Positions 63,954-64,000 of a stretch of DNA of 64,000 bases are shown here, piece after piece. The position numbers were made by a program, and so were the translations under genes. This DNA comes from Symbiodinium natans (taxonomy: Eukaryota; Sar; Dinophyceae; Suessiales; Symbiodiniaceae). Where the stretch lies: NCBI GenBank assembly GCA_905221605.1, contig CAJNDS010002179.1:1-64000 (forward strand). The letters are read 5' to 3'. The stretch's first letter is position 1. Every line of letters begins with the position of its first letter. Below the pieces are notes generated by a model. That model worked only from the letters and a program-made list of their open reading frames with translations. It did no database searches and was not told the DNA's origin.

Positions 63954-64000
63954 AGAGCTCAAGCAGGTGCCTTAGACGGAGCCCGAGCGGCCAAATGCAT

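Noticed and set aside
1-64000. rRNA, tRNA, CRISPR, bacterial operon features
   Set aside because: None recognised on either strand; the sequence has eukaryotic intron-rich organisation.

Overview
This looks like nuclear DNA of an alga-like protist, most probably a dinoflagellate; the species cannot be named from the sequence. The evidence is: (1) dozens of blocks of the TTTAGGG/CCCTAAA heptamer; (2) intron-dense genes whose splice sites include GT-AG, GC-AG and apparently GA-AG pairs, often with an AG|G acceptor, a mix known from dinoflagellates; (3) short terminal-inverted-repeat elements that occupy introns exactly, as introners do; (4) a membrane protein gene with motifs I associate with a large dinoflagellate-specific family (from memory, not checked). 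No bacterial operon, rRNA, tRNA or CRISPR array is visible.

Layout. 0-9 kb: degenerate telomere-type repeats, an AACAAGC heptamer array, an N-terminal membrane-anchor exon (3.3 kb) and a minus-strand coding block with a frame jump (6.5-7.1 kb). 9.7-15.1 kb: short exon islands between telomere-type arrays, a three-exon phase-compatible minus gene (12.1-12.6 kb), and an AT-rich tract. 16.1-22.4 kb: a minus-strand multi-pass membrane protein gene whose exon is interrupted by two tandem copies of a ~980 bp retroelement-like unit, each with a 240-residue basic ORF; a 58 bp minisatellite lies in one of its introns. 22.7-24.5 kb: low-complexity and satellite DNA. 24.7-25.5 kb: a secreted lectin-like ORF. 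27.2-29.4 kb: a complete six-exon multicopper oxidase gene with all four copper motifs and a C-terminal membrane anchor. 29.6-42 kb: many 40-130 bp exon islands, mostly minus strand from 34 kb onward, separated by introns built from telomere-type arrays and introner elements. 42.4-51.3 kb: a ~0.9 kb unit repeated about nine times, carrying small phase-0 exons that encode Ala/Pro/Glu-rich modules. 51.6-52.8 kb: three adjacent satellites (units of 14, ~73 and 42 bp), then a coding block and a ~160 bp palindrome. 55.0-55.8 kb: three exons encoding a fibronectin III-like domain. 57-64 kb: further exon islands, (CA)n, a 21 bp satellite and more introner copies.

The main observation is that exon islands tend to sit with CCCTAAA arrays on their left and TTTAGGG arrays on their right, whichever strand is coding. 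On the sense strand introns therefore tend to begin G-rich (several donors read G|GTTTAGGG) and end C-rich, so the two intron ends are complementary. Together with at least eight families of short TIR elements, the window records massive intron gain and growth. Most individual exon calls rest on open frame, codon feel, splice sites and phase compatibility only and need transcripts to confirm.
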